This document shows, one piece after another, positions 50,133 through 60,077 of a stretch of 64,000 nucleotides of DNA (positions are counted from its first letter, which is position 1; each line of letters starts with the position of its first letter). The position numbers and the translations under genes are program-made. The notes beneath the pieces are model-generated. The model made no database searches and was not told the DNA's origin. It was given only the letters and a program-made list of their open reading frames with translations. The DNA is from JACKIP01 sp963710165 (GTDB lineage: Bacteria > Pseudomonadota > Alphaproteobacteria > Micavibrionales > Micavibrionaceae): assembly GCA_963710165.1 (NCBI GenBank), contig CAVPYZ010000001.1:186001-250000 (forward strand). Direction: 5' to 3'.

Positions 50133-53100
50133 ACCAACTTCGCCAACTCACTCACAATACTCTTCACACCTTTAACGCGGGTATTTAATTTTTCCCAATC
50201 GCGGGGGAAGGAAATTTTCTGGTCGGGGCGAATTTTTGCGCGGCCTTTTTGTGTTATTTCCATCCATTTCACAAGACCTTGCAGGTTTGGCGGTGAGTCG
50301 TTATGAAAGCCGATAACCCCGCCTTTCGGCCCCGCATCCACACGGTCAATTCCCGCCAGAATACATAGCTGTTTGATTTTGACGATATCGAGCAGGTTTT
50401 CGACCTCATTCGGCAATATGCCAAAACGATCAATCAGCTCCGCAGCGAATCGCTCAACATCTTGCCCTTCCTGTAAATCGGACAAGCGACGATAAAGCGT
50501 CATACGCACGCCAAGATCGGGCACATATGTCTCAGGTATAAGAACAGACGTTCCCAGATTAATTTGCGGAGAGTAGGCAACGGCTTCAACCAAATCTTCT
50601 CCGTTTAGATCAATGCCCTGTTTCGCCGCGGCAACCGCTTCTTCCAGCATTTGTTGATACAACTCGACCCCAACTTCCTTCACATGGCCTGACTGCTCCT
50701 CACCCAATAAATTCCCCGCGCCGCGAATATCCATATCATGAGAGGCCAACTGGAATCCTGCGCCCAACGTATCAAGGGTCGAGATAACTTCCAGACGTTT
50801 TTGCCCCTGATCCGTCAGCTTTTTAGCCGGATCATATGTCAGATAGGCATAAGCACGCACTTTTGAACGCCCGATACGCCCCCGAATTTGATAAAGCTGC
50901 GCCAAGCCAAACATATCGGCGCGGTGAACGATCATTGTATTGGCAGAGGGAATATCTATCCCGCTTTCGATAATATTCGTGGCAAGCAGAACGTCATATT
51001 GTCGTTCGTAAAATGCGGTCATACGATCATCAAGTTCGGTGGGTGTCATTTGACCATGGGCGGTGACCATGCGCACCTCGGGGACCAGTTCCGCTATTTG
51101 TTCTTCCAAATCCTTCATATCCTTGACGCGGGGGCAGACATAGAAACTTTGTCCGCCGCGATAATGTTCACGTAAGAGAGCTTCACGGATCACAATCGGG
51201 TCATAAGGGGTCACAAAGGTGCGGATCGCCAAACGGTCAATCGGCGGTGTGGTAATCAGTGATAGCTCCCGCACGCCTGTCAGTGACATTTGCAAGGTAC
51301 GCGGAATAGGGGTCGCAGTCAGGGTCAGAACATGAATGCTTGATTTTAATTGCTTCAGCTTTTCTTTTTGTTTCACGCCAAAACGTTGTTCTTCATCGAT
51401 AATTAAAAGTCCTAAATTCGCAAATTGGACATCACCTGAAAATAGAGCATGTGTGCCGATTACAATATCAATACTGCCTTCCTGAAGCCCCTGTTTCACC
51501 AGTTTGGTTTCTTTCGCATCAACCATGCGCGAGAGTTGCGCCACGCGCAAACCTGTATTTTTAAAACGTTCTGCAAAGTTGGCATAATGTTGTCTGGATA
51601 AAAGGGTTGTCGGTACCGCAAGTGCCACCTGTGCTCCTGCTTTGGCGGCGACATAAGCGGCGCGAATGGCGATTTCGGTCTTACCAAAACCAACATCACC
51701 ACAAACCAGACGATCCATCGGATAATCCTTGGCAAGATCCTCCAGAACGGACTCGATACTGCGTGCCTGATCATCTGTTTCTGTATAGGGGAAGCGCGCT
51801 GCGAATTTGTTATATTGCTCCGGCTCCAATTCAAGCGGGTCGCTTTTCTGAAGTGTTCTGGCGGCGGCAATATCCAGAAGCTGGCTCGCGATCCGCATCA
51901 GGTCTTTCTTGACTTTACTCTTACGCGCCTGCCAGTTGGCACTGCCTAGCTTATCAAGCTGGGTTGTGCTTTCATCACTACCAAAGCGAGAAAGAACATC
52001 AATATTTTCTACAGGCACATACAATTTGTCATCACCGGAATAGATGATTTTCAGACAATCATGAAGCGTACCTGCCGCGTTCAGCGTTTCCAAGCCAACA
52101 AAACGCCCGATCCCGTGTTCAATATGAACCACCAGATCATTTTCATTCAGAGATGACACTTCACGCAGGAAATTATCAGCTTTCTTGCGGCCTTTACCCT
52201 TACGGGCAAGACGATCACCCAGAATATCCTGTTCCGTCACAATCAGCAGATCAGACGCAATGAACCCGTGCGCCAGGTCAAGTAAACATAAACCGATCTG
52301 ACCCGTTTTGAGTGTTTTTATATCTGCAAATTCTTTTATTTTTTTCAGGTCTTTAAAGCCGTTTGCATCCATTAAGCCTTGTAAACGCTCACGTGATCCT
52401 TCGGAAGAGGCGGCAATCAGGATTTTCTGATCGCTTTGATGCGGACGGATATATTCCTGTAATGTTTTGAATACGTCCCCATCGGGTAGGGCGCGAATAT
52501 CGGCAAAATCACGCCCGCGTTTTGCCCCTGCCTCCCCTTCCTTCGGGGGGAAGGGGGAAAGGGTCAGGGCATTATCTGTACGCTGAACCCATTCCTCTTC
52601 ATTCAAATAAAGCTGATAAGGCGGAAGAGGATGATAAACCGCGCCAGACAAGCTGACATCTTTTGATTTGCGTTGGGTTTGCGATGCTTCCAGCGTTTTA
52701 CGTGCCTGATAAAAATCCTGTATTTGTGTAAAGCGCTCCGTAAAGGCTTGAGAAATGGCCTGATCAAATGTGATAAACGGATTGTCGCTATAATCGAACA
52801 GGCTGTCCATATGATCATAAAACAGCGGCAGCCAATGTTCCATACCGTTATATCGACGACCTGCGGTTATGCTTTCATAAAGCGGGTCATTTTCACGTTT
52901 GATACCGAATGTCTCGCGATAATTCTGACGAAAGCGTGATATATGTGCCTCATCTAAAGTATATTCTTTCGAAGGAAGCAGGGCAAAGCGATCAATGTCT
53001 TTTCGGCTGATCTGGGTTTCGGCACTGAAAACCTTGATGCTTTCAATTTCATCGCCGAACAAATCGACCCGCACGGGATTTTTGCGCCCCGCGGGAAATA

Positions 53101-53632
53101 AATCCAGAATACCGCCGCGCATGGCGAATTCGCCTGCCTCACGCACTGTATCAGTGCGTTGATATCCGTTTTCACTCAGGAATGTCTCAAAAGTTTGAAT
53201 ATCTAGACGTCCGCCTTTTTTCAAACGAATATGACGGCGCTCCATCGCTTCCTTCGGTGCGACGCGTTGTGAAATTGCGTTAAGGGTAGTCAGAAGAATG
53301 CGGGGTTTGCGCGTTTTGTCCTTTTCCCATTCTACTAAATGACACAGGGTTGAAACACGCTCTGCCATTAAATCCGCACCGGGGGAGACTCGGTCATACG
53401 GCAAACAATCCCATGCGGGAAAGCCCAAAACCTTACACTGCGGATCAAAAAACCGAATTAAGTCTTTCAATGTGGCAAGACGTGTATCATCCAATGCCAC
53501 ATGAATCAGAATGCGGTCTTCCTTTGCCAGCTCTTTCGCACGCGCAATCAGCATACGCGCATCTTCCCCCTCTGGCGCACCGAAGATGATGTTTGATGTA
53601 TTTACCGGATGTAGATTTTCTGCCGCGTTCAT
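50129..53632 (-). CDS. mfd: Transcription-repair coupling factor Mfd
   Basis: A 1167-residue ATP-dependent translocase that removes RNA polymerase stalled at lesions and recruits UvrA. UvrB-like N-terminal domains precede the RNA-polymerase-interacting domain (VHIEHGIGRFVGLE, near 500). The RecG-like helicase core has Walker A GDVGFGKTEIAIRAA and the motif IIDEEQRFGVKQ, then TLTATPIPRTLQM and ATNIIESGIDIP. The C-terminal TRCF domain follows. Length equals the family norm. Here mfd, sdhE and recG are close together, as in other alphaproteobacteria. Confidence 0.96.
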   Translation of the reverse strand: MNAAENLHPVNTSNIIFGAPEGEDARMLIARAKELAKEDRILIHVALDDTRLATLKDLIRFFDPQCKVLGFPAWDCLPYDRVSPGADLMAERVSTLCHLVEWEKDKTRKPRILLTTLNAISQRVAPKEAMERRHIRLKKGGRLDIQTFETFLSENGYQRTDTVREAGEFAMRGGILDLFPAGRKNPVRVDLFGDEIESIKVFSAETQISRKDIDRFALLPSKEYTLDEAHISRFRQNYRETFGIKRENDPLYESITAGRRYNGMEHWLPLFYDHMDSLFDYSDNPFITFDQAISQAFTERFTQIQDFYQARKTLEASQTQRKSKDVSLSGAVYHPLPPYQLYLNEEEWVQRTDNALTLSPFPPKEGEAGAKRGRDFADIRALPDGDVFKTLQEYIRPHQSDQKILIAASSEGSRERLQGLMDANGFKDLKKIKEFADIKTLKTGQIGLCLLDLAHGFIASDLLIVTEQDILGDRLARKGKGRKKADNFLREVSSLNENDLVVHIEHGIGRFVGLETLNAAGTLHDCLKIIYSGDDKLYVPVENIDVLSRFGSDESTTQLDKLGSANWQARKSKVKKDLMRIASQLLDIAAARTLQKSDPLELEPEQYNKFAARFPYTETDDQARSIESVLEDLAKDYPMDRLVCGDVGFGKTEIAIRAAYVAAKAGAQVALAVPTTLLSRQHYANFAERFKNTGLRVAQLSRMVDAKETKLVKQGLQEGSIDIVIGTHALFSGDVQFANLGLLIIDEEQRFGVKQKEKLKQLKSSIHVLTLTATPIPRTLQMSLTGVRELSLITTPPIDRLAIRTFVTPYDPIVIREALLREHYRGGQSFYVCPRVKDMKDLEEQIAELVPEVRMVTAHGQMTPTELDDRMTAFYERQYDVLLATNIIESGIDIPSANTMIVHRADMFGLAQLYQIRGRIGRSKVRAYAYLTYDPAKKLTDQGQKRLEVISTLDTLGAGFQLASHDMDIRGAGNLLGEEQSGHVKEVGVELYQQMLEEAVAAAKQGIDLNGEDLVEAVAYSPQINLGTSVLIPETYVPDLGVRMTLYRRLSDLQEGQDVERFAAELIDRFGILPNEVENLLDIVKIKQLCILAGIDRVDAGPKGGVIGFHNDSPPNLQGLVKWMEITQKGRAKIRPDQKISFPRDWEKLNTRVKGVKSIVSELAKLV

Positions 53633-53736
53633 TATTCTCGTTTTAAAGCATAGCAGGCAGGTTTGCGCAACTATTCTCCTAATATATGGAACGAAATTGT
53701 TTTATCAATGTATGTAAAAATAAAAGGAGATTTAAT

Positions 53737-53862
53737 ATGAGTAAACCAAACGCACAATTCCCCAAAGGATATAAGAAAAACGCAGAACCTGATCCCAAAG
53801 TCATGGAAGAGGAAAAACAAAAACTGGAAGAACAGGATGATCGCCCCGAAAAGGGCAAGTGA
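53737..53862 (+). CDS. Small charged protein of 41 residues
   Basis: A short gene with a strong AAAAGGAGA ribosome site about 5 bases upstream of the ATG at 53737. The product is 41 residues, highly polar, rich in Lys, Glu, Pro and Asp (for example KPNAQFPKGYKK, then VMEEEKQKLEEQDD), and probably disordered. It has no known domain. It lies between mfd and sdhE, both on the other strand. Support is the ribosome site and the coherent charged composition. Confidence 0.5.
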   Translation: MSKPNAQFPKGYKKNAEPDPKVMEEEKQKLEEQDDRPEKGK

Positions 53863-53865
53863 TCC

Positions 53866-54132
53866 TCAGGCTTTAACAACCTGATGATTTAAATAAGATT
53901 GCATGAGAGGCGTGTCGAGATTATTCGGCACTGCCTCTTTTCTCATGTACCAGTTATAAAGCTCGGGATCGCTAATTTCCAAAAAGGCGGCATATTCATT
54001 TAGATCATTCGCTGACATAGTTTCAATATGCTGTTCGGCGTATGAGCCCAAAATCATATCCATTTCCCGTGTACCGCGATGCCAAGATCGAAAGATAAGT
54101 TGTTTGCGGCGCTTTTCCAAATTTTCTGTCAT
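53866..54132 (-). CDS. sdhE: FAD assembly factor SdhE
   Basis: An 88-residue SdhE (DUF339) protein that promotes covalent attachment of FAD to succinate dehydrogenase. The key motif is RSWHRGTREMD (RGxxE, about residues 13-23), and the family fold continues with LGSYAEQHIETMSANDLNEY and ISDPELYNWYM. The start at 54132 (MTENLEKRRK) is chosen by family length. The longer frame to 54240 would run into recG. It is divergent from recG with 40 bases between and near mfd. Confidence 0.9.
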   Translation of the reverse strand: MTENLEKRRKQLIFRSWHRGTREMDMILGSYAEQHIETMSANDLNEYAAFLEISDPELYNWYMRKEAVPNNLDTPLMQSYLNHQVVKA

Positions 54133-54172
54133 GCCCCTATCAAAGCACGTTTCAAGCGTGTAATAAAGAGGT

Positions 54173-56257
54173 ATGCGTCCGTTTTTAATCGATCCGCTTT
54201 TCAGGTCTTTGAACGTGTTGCCCGGTGTGGGGCCGCGCAATTTGCAACGTCTTGAAAAACTATGCGGCGGGGAGAAAATTCTCGATCTTCTCTGGCATTT
54301 GCCAATTGATGTGATTGACCGTCGTGCGCAACCTAAAATAAACGAAGTTTCTTCGGGGCAGATTGCAACATTTACGATTACGGTTCAAAAGCACTTTCGT
54401 CCTCAAAAACGTGGAATGCCCTATAAAGTCTGGTGTTCCAATGAAAGCGGAAGTCTGAATCTGGTATTTTTTAATGCACGTCCTGACTGGATTTTGGGTC
54501 AATTGCCGGAAGGCGAGGAGCGTATTGTCAGCGGCAAAGTAGAGCAATTTAATGACAGCTATCAAATCGTTCATCCAGATGCGATCGGTACGATTGACGA
54601 GCTTGAGCGCATCGCCATATATGAACCGCTTTACCCCCTGACTGAGGGGATTAGCAACAAAATTTTGCGCAAAGTAATGAATGCGGCCTTGCCTTTACTG
54701 CCTGACCTTCCGGAATGGCAAGATACGAGCATTTTGAAGAGGGAAAAGTGGCAAAGTTGGAAAGACTGTGTTCTGGCACTACATCAACCCGATGGCGGAT
54801 TAGCCGTTTTCCCTGAATATCCTGCACGCAAACGTATCGCCTATGACGAGCTTTTGGCAAACCAGCTCGCTCTCGCCATGGTGCGTCAGGCGCATACACA
54901 GAAAAAAGGCCGCGCCCTTAAAATAGATCAGAATATAAGACAAAAATTCTTACAAACATTGCCATTCGACCTGACAGGGGCGCAAAAATTATCTTTACAT
55001 CAAATTGATTCAGATATGTCCGAACCTTTTCGCATGTTGCGATTGCTACAAGGTGATGTCGGAAGTGGGAAAACCGTGGTTGCGGCGGGAATGCTACTTA
55101 ATGCTGTTAGTAACGGATTACAAGGCGCCATCATGGCTCCGACAGAAATTCTGGCACGTCAGCATGTGGAGAGTTTTGCAGAGTGGCTCGATCCGCTCGG
55201 GATCAGTTATGTTTGTCTAACTGGACGTGATAAGGGTAAAAAACGCGTCGCATTATTAGAAAAAATCGCATCAGGCGCGGCGCAAATCGTGATTGGAACG
55301 CACGCCATTTTTCAAGATACGATAGAGTTTCATAATCTGGGTGCGGTGGTGATAGATGAGCAACACCGCTTTGGCGTGCATCAGCGCTTGAAGTTGTCTG
55401 ATAAAGGCAAGGGGGTCGATATTCTGGTAATGACGGCCACGCCCATTCCCAGAACCCTGACTTTAACCGCATATGGTGATATGGAAGTTTCCCTATTGGA
55501 TGAAAAACCACCCGGGCGTAAACCGATAGATACGCGCTTAATCTCCAACAATAATTTACATCAAATGATTGAAAGTCTGAAAAGCGAAGTCGAGAAGGGC
55601 ACACAAATCTATTGGGTATGCCCTTTGGTCGAAGAATCAGAGCTCAGCGACCTTGCCGCTGCAGAAGACCGTTATCAGATGCTGGAAGAATTCTTTGGTG
55701 AAAAAGTCGGTTTGATTCATGGACGTATGAAGCCGGATGAAAAAGACGCGGTTATGGATCGTTTTATTCAGAAAGAGGTCTCTATTCTGGTTGCGACAAC
55801 GGTCATAGAAGTTGGCGTCAACGTGCCGAATGCCACGATTATGGTGATTGAACATGCGGAGCGTTTCGGCCTGTCTCAACTTCATCAATTACGCGGACGT
55901 GTCGGACGCGGCAGCGCGCAATCATTCTGCTTTTTAATGTATGCGGGGCCTTTATCGGAAACCGCGAAAGAGCGCTTGGGCATCATGCGAAGCAGTGAAG
56001 ACGGCTTCGTAATAGCCGAAAAAGACCTTGAACTACGCGGCGCGGGTGACATTTTGGGGACCAAACAATCCGGCTTACCAAAATTTCGTCTCGCCGATCT
56101 GGAACATCATAAAGAATTATTGGAAATGGCGCGTGATGAGGCAAAGCTTATTTTGCACAATGATCCAAAGCTGGAAAGTGAGCGTGGGCAAAAGTTGAAA
56201 ATTCTTTTGTATTTATTTGAACGTGAACGCGCGATCAGCTATTTACGCTCCGGTTAA
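54173..56257 (+). CDS. recG: ATP-dependent DNA helicase RecG
   Basis: A 694-residue branch-migration helicase that remodels stalled forks and Holliday junctions. The wedge domain starts LNVLPGVGPRNLQRLEKL. Walker A is LQGDVGSGKTVVAAGM (about 296-311) and the DExH-like box is VVIDEQHRFGVHQR. Motifs TATPIPRTL and VATTVIEVGVNVPNA and the C-terminal QLRGRVGRG are the canonical helicase pieces. Length matches E. coli RecG. The 3' end overlaps the convergent SDR gene by 15 bases. Confidence 0.96.
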   Translation: MRPFLIDPLFRSLNVLPGVGPRNLQRLEKLCGGEKILDLLWHLPIDVIDRRAQPKINEVSSGQIATFTITVQKHFRPQKRGMPYKVWCSNESGSLNLVFFNARPDWILGQLPEGEERIVSGKVEQFNDSYQIVHPDAIGTIDELERIAIYEPLYPLTEGISNKILRKVMNAALPLLPDLPEWQDTSILKREKWQSWKDCVLALHQPDGGLAVFPEYPARKRIAYDELLANQLALAMVRQAHTQKKGRALKIDQNIRQKFLQTLPFDLTGAQKLSLHQIDSDMSEPFRMLRLLQGDVGSGKTVVAAGMLLNAVSNGLQGAIMAPTEILARQHVESFAEWLDPLGISYVCLTGRDKGKKRVALLEKIASGAAQIVIGTHAIFQDTIEFHNLGAVVIDEQHRFGVHQRLKLSDKGKGVDILVMTATPIPRTLTLTAYGDMEVSLLDEKPPGRKPIDTRLISNNNLHQMIESLKSEVEKGTQIYWVCPLVEESELSDLAAAEDRYQMLEEFFGEKVGLIHGRMKPDEKDAVMDRFIQKEVSILVATTVIEVGVNVPNATIMVIEHAERFGLSQLHQLRGRVGRGSAQSFCFLMYAGPLSETAKERLGIMRSSEDGFVIAEKDLELRGAGDILGTKQSGLPKFRLADLEHHKELLEMARDEAKLILHNDPKLESERGQKLKILLYLFERERAISYLRSG

Positions 56258-57160
56258 AATTTTATGTTTTATCTGTTTCTGGTTATGCTTCTCTGCCTCT
56301 AGACACGCTTCAAGACCCAGGCGATGGGTCGGGTATTTTAACTGGATACCAAGCTCATCTTTGATCTTTTTGTTTTGAACGCGCTTATTATCAGAATAAA
56401 AGCTACGGGTTATGGGCGCCAGATCAGCTTCTTCATAAGGGATGAGGGGCGGCGGCGTCATATTCAAAAGCTTACAGGCATAGGCGATAATTTCATGGCT
56501 GGGCGCCGCTTCATCATCTGCCAGATTATAGATCGAATGGGGGTTCGGATTTTTCATCGACGCGATCAGTACCTGTACGATGTCTTCGACATGAATACGG
56601 TTAAAAGCGTGGCCGGGTTTGTCTATTCGCCTTGCGACCCCTGCTTTAATTGAGTCTATGGCGCTGCGTCCGGGGCCGTAAATTCCTGCTAATCTGAATG
56701 TATGAAGGGGTAAATTATGTTTTTCTGCCAGCTCTCGCCATTGTTGTTCTGCTCTATAGCGGCGTGACCCGCGTTTTGACGTTGGCATGGGGCGGTCACG
56801 TTCGTTAACCTTATCACCCTTACGATCGCCGTAAACATTGGTCGCCGATAAATATCCGATCCATTCAAGATTCTCAAGCGCGGCAATATCTTCATCATGT
56901 ATAAGATAGGTCGGGTCACCCTGATCATCAGGCGGGGTCGAAATTAGAATATGCGTAACATCACGCAGCAAGGATTGAAAGGATTGAAGTGGTGATTGAT
57001 AATCAAAAATATGGGCGTGAATGCCACGTTGGGAAAGAATTTCTTGCCTTTCTTCATCGCGGGTTGTGCCGGAAATGGTCCAATGACCCTGTGTCATAAG
57101 TTCATGACCCAAGTAATCACACGTATATCCGTAACCGAAGCAAAAAAGAGATTTTGGCAT
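56243..57160 (-). CDS. NAD-dependent epimerase/dehydratase-like (YeeZ-type) protein
   Basis: A 305-residue extended-SDR protein. It opens with SLFCFGYGYTCDYLGHEL, a dinucleotide-binding GxGxxxxxL pattern, and has YLSATNVYGDRKG (YxxT/Y motif region). RLAGIYGPGRSAIDSI and NRIHVEDIVQVL, then YNLADDEAAPSHEII, also fit. The layout resembles YeeZ-like and SDR family NAD(P)-dependent oxidoreductases of unclear substrate. The first codons match family starts well. It is convergent with recG. Confidence 0.85.
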   Translation of the reverse strand: MPKSLFCFGYGYTCDYLGHELMTQGHWTISGTTRDEERQEILSQRGIHAHIFDYQSPLQSFQSLLRDVTHILISTPPDDQGDPTYLIHDEDIAALENLEWIGYLSATNVYGDRKGDKVNERDRPMPTSKRGSRRYRAEQQWRELAEKHNLPLHTFRLAGIYGPGRSAIDSIKAGVARRIDKPGHAFNRIHVEDIVQVLIASMKNPNPHSIYNLADDEAAPSHEIIAYACKLLNMTPPPLIPYEEADLAPITRSFYSDNKRVQNKKIKDELGIQLKYPTHRLGLEACLEAEKHNQKQIKHKILTGA

Positions 57161-57215
57161 ATATTTAGATGTATATTATAAAAAAATAAATCACAAGAAA
57201 ACTTACAAAATTTGA

Positions 57216-57884
57216 TTAAAAATCAACATCTTCGTAATGATCAACAGGGCTAAATCCGGGGATGCGGTCTTCCAGAAGGGGTTTGAAACTAGGGCGTGAT
57301 TTGACACGCGCATACCATTCACGTGCCGCCTGATGCTCTTCCCATGGCACATCGCCGATATAGTCAATCGCGGAAAGGTGCGCAGCGGCGCTGATATCAG
57401 CCAGAGAAAAATAATCACCGGCAAGCCAGTTGCGACGCTCCATTAAGAAGCCGATATAATCCAGATGATAATGAATATTGGCATGACCGGCGCGAATGGA
57501 TGGACCGTGTGGCTCACCTAATTTCAAAAAACGCTTCATAAGCTTTTCACCGATCAGATTATCTGTAACTTCACGGTTGAATTTCACATCGAACCAGCCA
57601 ACAAGGCGACGGGTCTCTGCGCGCTGTATCGGGTCGGACCCGACTAAATTGATTTCCGGATAAACTTCTTCAAGATATTCGCAAATCACCATGGAATTTG
57701 CCAGAGTTGTGCCGTCAGGTTCAATAATAACCGGCACATCCCCTGCGGGGTTCATGGCCAAAAATTCAGTACGACGCTCCCAGATTTTTTCAATCTGGAG
57801 TTCAAAACTCAGTTTTTTTTCACTTAGAGCAATACGTACCTTGCGTGAAAAGGGATGGAGCCATAAATGATACAATGTCCGCAT
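57216..57884 (-). CDS. Glutathione S-transferase family protein
   Basis: A 222-residue GST. The thioredoxin-like N-terminal domain (LYHLWLHPFSRKVRIALSEKKL) has the Ser/Pro catalytic neighbourhood (PFSRKV at about 11-16) and VPVIIEPDGTTLANSMVICEYLEE (cis-Pro and glutathione-contact motif, about 50-73). The helical C-terminal domain includes LAGDYFSLADISAAAHLSAIDYIGD (N-capping box). It probably conjugates or reduces a small electrophile. The substrate is unknown. It is monocistronic by spacing. Confidence 0.9.
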   Translation of the reverse strand: MRTLYHLWLHPFSRKVRIALSEKKLSFELQIEKIWERRTEFLAMNPAGDVPVIIEPDGTTLANSMVICEYLEEVYPEINLVGSDPIQRAETRRLVGWFDVKFNREVTDNLIGEKLMKRFLKLGEPHGPSIRAGHANIHYHLDYIGFLMERRNWLAGDYFSLADISAAAHLSAIDYIGDVPWEEHQAAREWYARVKSRPSFKPLLEDRIPGFSPVDHYEDVDF

Positions 57885-57979
57885 AAAATTAGCATAACGC
57901 GATTCTAGGATATTGAATAGATTAAAATCTGATTTTATAATGATATTTCATTGTAAAAAAGCTGAGCCTAGCTAACTTA

Positions 57980-58240
57980 TTACACGGGTATTTCCGTTTT
58001 ATAGCTGTTAAGCTCATTTGCGCTCAACAGCTTCTGCTTTGCAACATAGACAGAATGAAGTTCGCCTTCGATATCTTTTTTCCAGAAATCCAGAAATTCA
58101 TTGAGCTTGGGAAATTTTGGGGCAAGATCATAATCTTGCCATAGAAACTCCTGTATCAACTTGGGATAATCCGGATAGTGATAATAGATTTGCGCGGTTG
58201 TTAGCTGAAAACCGTTTAACTGTAACTCCAGATTTGCCAT
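57980..58240 (-). CDS. Usg-like protein
   Basis: An 86-residue Usg protein. The family, known from a gene next to trpF in some alphaproteobacteria, has no assigned function. The conserved core is visible: LTTAQIYYHYPDYPKLIQEFLWQ followed by DYDLAPKFPKLNEFLDFW and then GELHSVYVA. No trp genes are adjacent here. A short upstream site (GGAGGC-like, at the ATG) supports the start. Confidence 0.88.
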   Translation of the reverse strand: MANLELQLNGFQLTTAQIYYHYPDYPKLIQEFLWQDYDLAPKFPKLNEFLDFWKKDIEGELHSVYVAKQKLLSANELNSYKTEIPV

Positions 58241-58300
58241 GATGCCTCCTAAACAATTCTTGTTTATAAGAAAATGATATCACAAATATCTAACAAATTG

Positions 58301-59519
58301 CTAAACAGGCTGATGATTACACAGAATAAGCCGCTTTTCATCATTTTGAAGCGTACAGCCAAACAGCGTGAACGGTCCCCCGTCTTTAAGGTTTAATTTC
58401 TTCCGTAATGCCTCCGGCTTCATTGTGAAGTTTCGCGTTGATATATTCGCTTTCATTTGCGGAAGGGCATTTGCCACATCTTTCTTTTTGACAGCCATTG
58501 TTTTAATCACCTCGAACGATCGCCCCATATCTGTAGAGATAGGATTGTTTGATGTATAAAGATGTGTCATCGGCGCCAGTTTTTTTAGATTATATTCTTT
58601 TGCATAAAGCGTGTGCTGACCAGATTTCATGAGGGCAGGGCCAGGCTCGAATAAATACTCAAGCGGGTCGGAATATTCGGGCGTGTATAAACTTAACTCT
58701 TCTAAAGACGACTGAAAGCTGTGGCCGTTATCGCAATTCGAAGAAATCAACTGTGTCGGTTGCCCTATTCTATGTTGATCAATGAAATACAGAACCTCCT
58801 TACATTGCCCGTCTGCTTCTACGATATGAATGTCTTGAACGATCTCCAAGTTGACGCACCCCCTCATAAATATCTAAAAACGGCGAGCTCTTAATTAAAA
58901 TGCACGGCGCTTTTTCTTTTAAGGCAGGCAGTAGCTCCAGAATATTAGGTTGCGTTTCATTAAAATCAAAAAGTCCGCGTTTTCCACCACCACTTTTTTG
59001 TGTATTGCGCCGTTGTGGGTCAATATAAATCAAGTCCGCTTTGGGAAGGGTATGTATAAGCTTTTCTGCGTAACCATTTAAAATATCTATTTTTTTGTTA
59101 CTTAAAAACCTAAGATTATATTCCAATAGCTTCGCATATACCGGATCAACCTCAATGCAAAGCCCCTTTGTGAACTGCTCTGAAAAAGCAAGACTGTCAC
59201 TTCCAAGTCCGGCAGTTAAATCTATAAACAGGTTCTGTGGATAACCATTTTGTGGATAAATACCGGCTTTATATTGTGCCGTTAAGTCAGATGAAGCTTG
59301 TTCTACCAAATCTGGGTTAGGGAATATAATCCCCTTATGTTCAAACCACCTCTGTAACTTGTACTCGGCTTTTTGACGGGACTTTATTTGTTGCAGAATT
59401 TGCGTTCTCAACTCTCCTTCATAGGGGAGCTTTTCAAGCGCTAATTTTTTGATATCCACAGACTTATGCTCAAGAATAAAATCCTGAATGTCTCCTTGAG
59501 ATAGTTTTTCGATATCCAT
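58301..59519 (-). pseudogene. SAM-dependent methyltransferase with THUMP-like domain, one +1 frameshift
   Basis: Two overlapping minus-strand frames form one ~405-residue protein. The first, from 59519, has LFIDLTAGLGSDSLAFSEQF (SAM motif I), LCIEVDPVYAKLLEYNL (motif II) and LIYIDPQRR (motif IV, DPPR-like). It runs to IYEGVRQLGD. The second frame continues VQDIHIVEADGQCKEVLYF and ends in a THUMP-like C-terminal domain (PMTHLYTSN, then STRNFTMKPEALRKKL). Deleting one base at 58841 joins them. The architecture matches the conserved class I methyltransferase/THUMP-like family, possibly an RNA methyltransferase. All motifs are intact, so an error in the sequence is plausible. Confidence 0.75.
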
Positions 59520-59701
59520 TCGTATTTTTTGACATGAAACTGTTGAAATCACAAGCGCGGTGGGTTATATCTATCACACTCACTTAATGAAGTCCAAAAC
59601 AAGAACATTGGGCTTTCGTTGGGGGAGAGGTTAAAGTCTTGCTTATTGTGAGGAGGCTTTGATTTGCTTTTAACCTTAACTAAAGAAAAAGGAGTAGATA
59701 T

Positions 59702-59998
59702 ATGAAATTTCATCCTCTACATGACCGCGTCGCAGTAAGACGCATTGAAGAAGACGCCAAAACAGCCGGCGGGATTATCATTCCCGACTCAGCCAAAGAA
59801 AAGCCGAGCGAAGGCGAAGTCATGGCAATCGGTACAGGCTATATCAATGATAACGGCGATATGCGCCCGCTGGCTGTTAAAGTCGGTGACCGCGTTCTGT
59901 TTTCAAAATGGTCAGGAACAGAGATCACGATTGATGGTCAGGAAGTTCTGGTCATGAAAGAATCTGACATTATGGGCGTTATGGATAAGGCGGCGTAA
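59702..59998 (+). CDS. groES: Co-chaperonin GroES
   Basis: A 98-residue 10-kDa chaperonin that caps the GroEL cavity. The sequence is standard: FHPLHDRVAVRRIEED, then KTAGGIIIPDSAKEKPSEGEV (mobile loop) and VGDRVLFSKWSGTEI. A GGAGTAG site precedes the ATG. groEL begins 79 bases downstream. I saw no CIRCE (TTAGCACTC-N9-GAGTGCTAA) element in the ~180 bases upstream, so sigma-32 control is more likely, but I could not place its promoter. Confidence 0.97.
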   Translation: MKFHPLHDRVAVRRIEEDAKTAGGIIIPDSAKEKPSEGEVMAIGTGYINDNGDMRPLAVKVGDRVLFSKWSGTEITIDGQEVLVMKESDIMGVMDKAA

Positions 59999-60077
59999 GC
60001 TACCCCCACCCCCCCTCGGTTTGAAAAACGAACTGAGTAACATTTAATTTATATTTTAAAAACAAAGGATTAACACT

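Noticed and set aside
59519..59545. Second parS-like site (GACATGAAAC) near 59530
   Set aside because: It matches consensus at only 13 of 16 bases and its symmetry is broken.
59553..59701. CIRCE element upstream of groES
   Set aside because: No TTAGCACTC-N9-GAGTGCTAA repeat is visible in the region.
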